From positions 1,798,653-1,862,652 of the forward strand of contig OX638355.1 in the NCBI GenBank assembly GCA_951813285.1: a DNA stretch of 64,000 bases, given 5' to 3'. The notes under the pieces were generated by a model. That model saw only the letters and a program-made list of their open reading frames with translations. It searched no databases and was not told where the DNA came from. The translations under genes were made by a program, and so were the position numbers. Shown piece by piece: positions 63,603 to 64,000 of the stretch (position 1 is its first letter; every line of letters starts with the position of its first letter). The DNA comes from Terriglobia bacterium. Its GTDB lineage: Bacteria; Acidobacteriota; Terriglobia; Versatilivoradales; Versatilivoraceae.

Positions 63603-63800
63603 ATACTAGCCCCCCACCCCTCGCAACCATACCACGCCCGCCCGTGGAAGGCACATTCCCGCACCCCTCCCACTCCCCCACGGTTTCAATCTGCTCCCCG
63701 CCCCGCTAGAATAGAGCCGCCCGGGGTCGGCGCCACTGCCGGCGCAGATCCGCCCGGACCCGAGGCCCTACCTCCCTTGCCCCTCCCGGCGACTTGGCCA
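63603..63800. other. Upstream region of the ABC ATPase gene
   Basis: C-rich stretch without a gene. The last 20 bases before the ATG lack a clear ribosome-binding site. Confidence 0.4.
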
Positions 63801-64000
63801 TGAATGCCGTCACCGTCGAAAACATATCCAAAAACTACCACATCTACTCCAAGCCCTCGGCCCGGCTGAAGGAGCTGATCTTCCCCAGGCGCCGCTTCCA
63901 CCAGGACTTCTGGGCCCTGAGAGAGGTCAGCTTCCAGGTCGGGCAGGGCGCCACCTTCGGGATTGTGGGCGAGAACGGCTCGGGCAAGAGCACCCTGCTC
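63801..64000 (+). CDS. Polysaccharide/teichoic-acid export ABC transporter ATPase, 5' part
   Basis: Only the first 66 codons are in the window. The start (AVTVENISKNYHIYSKPSARLKELI) and ALREVSFQVGQGATFGIVGENGSGKSTLL, with a complete Walker A, match the Wzt/TagH-type ATPases that export O-antigen or teichoic acid. It fits with the nucleotide-sugar genes just upstream (rfbBAC and the PMI-like cupin) as part of a surface polysaccharide locus that continues beyond the window. Confidence 0.88.

Overview
The window is a GC-rich bacterial chromosome segment, most likely from an uncultured member of Acidobacteriota or a close relative. This is inferred from gene content: a DUF5916 outer-membrane protein beside a PQQ dehydrogenase and cytochrome c, a DUF1343 lipoprotein, NHL/IPT secreted giants, a DtxR-FeoA fusion with a two-gene FeoB, and very many short intergenic repeats. 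No rRNA, tRNA, CRISPR array or prophage was seen.

Layout. 1-9.7 kb holds housekeeping and stress genes: a TPR protein end, clpS, a bacilliredoxin, tatA, hpt with an RpiB-like protein, a muramidase-like lipoprotein, a macrodomain protein, a methyltransferase, an OmpA-like protein and a TSUP permease. 9.8-15.2 kb is a periplasmic oxidation module (PQQ dehydrogenase, DUF5916 barrel, dihaem cytochrome c), with lysC convergent to it. 16.3-19.6 kb is a gene-free repeat island. 19.7-30.1 kb carries htrA, two GxxExxY genes, a chorismate-lyase-like/RidA-like pair, a left-handed beta-helix protein, two phosphatase/sulfatase-superfamily proteins and an amidohydrolase. A second repeat island (30.1-32.1 kb) contains long inverted copies of parts of the first. 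A toxin-antitoxin pair follows.

33.1-40.2 kb is the most striking locus: a magnesium-chelatase-type operon bchI-bchD-bchH in which the large porphyrin-binding subunit BchH is cut into two genes in reversed order. The C-terminal half comes first and the N-terminal half second, with a 4-base overlap. No other chlorophyll or cobalamin gene lies nearby. Next come a two-domain metallo-beta-lactamase-fold protein, an OsmC protein, and a metal-uptake operon at 43.8-47.9 kb: an MntR/DtxR-like regulator, a membrane-anchored DtxR-FeoA fusion, and FeoB as separate GTPase and permease genes.

48.4-64 kb has an NCS2 permease with an extra C-terminal domain, a 1,804-residue secreted metzincin with NHL repeats, an HpcH/HpaI aldolase, a five-copy tandem palindromic-repeat array, the dTDP-rhamnose genes rfbB-rfbA-rfbC, a mannose-phosphate-isomerase-like cupin, a DUF4202 protein and the start of a polysaccharide-export ABC ATPase.

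At least six families of short repeats fill the intergenic space. One is REPIN-like: units of about 140 bp bounded by inverted GC-rich hairpins. All calls come from reading the sequence; no database search was run.
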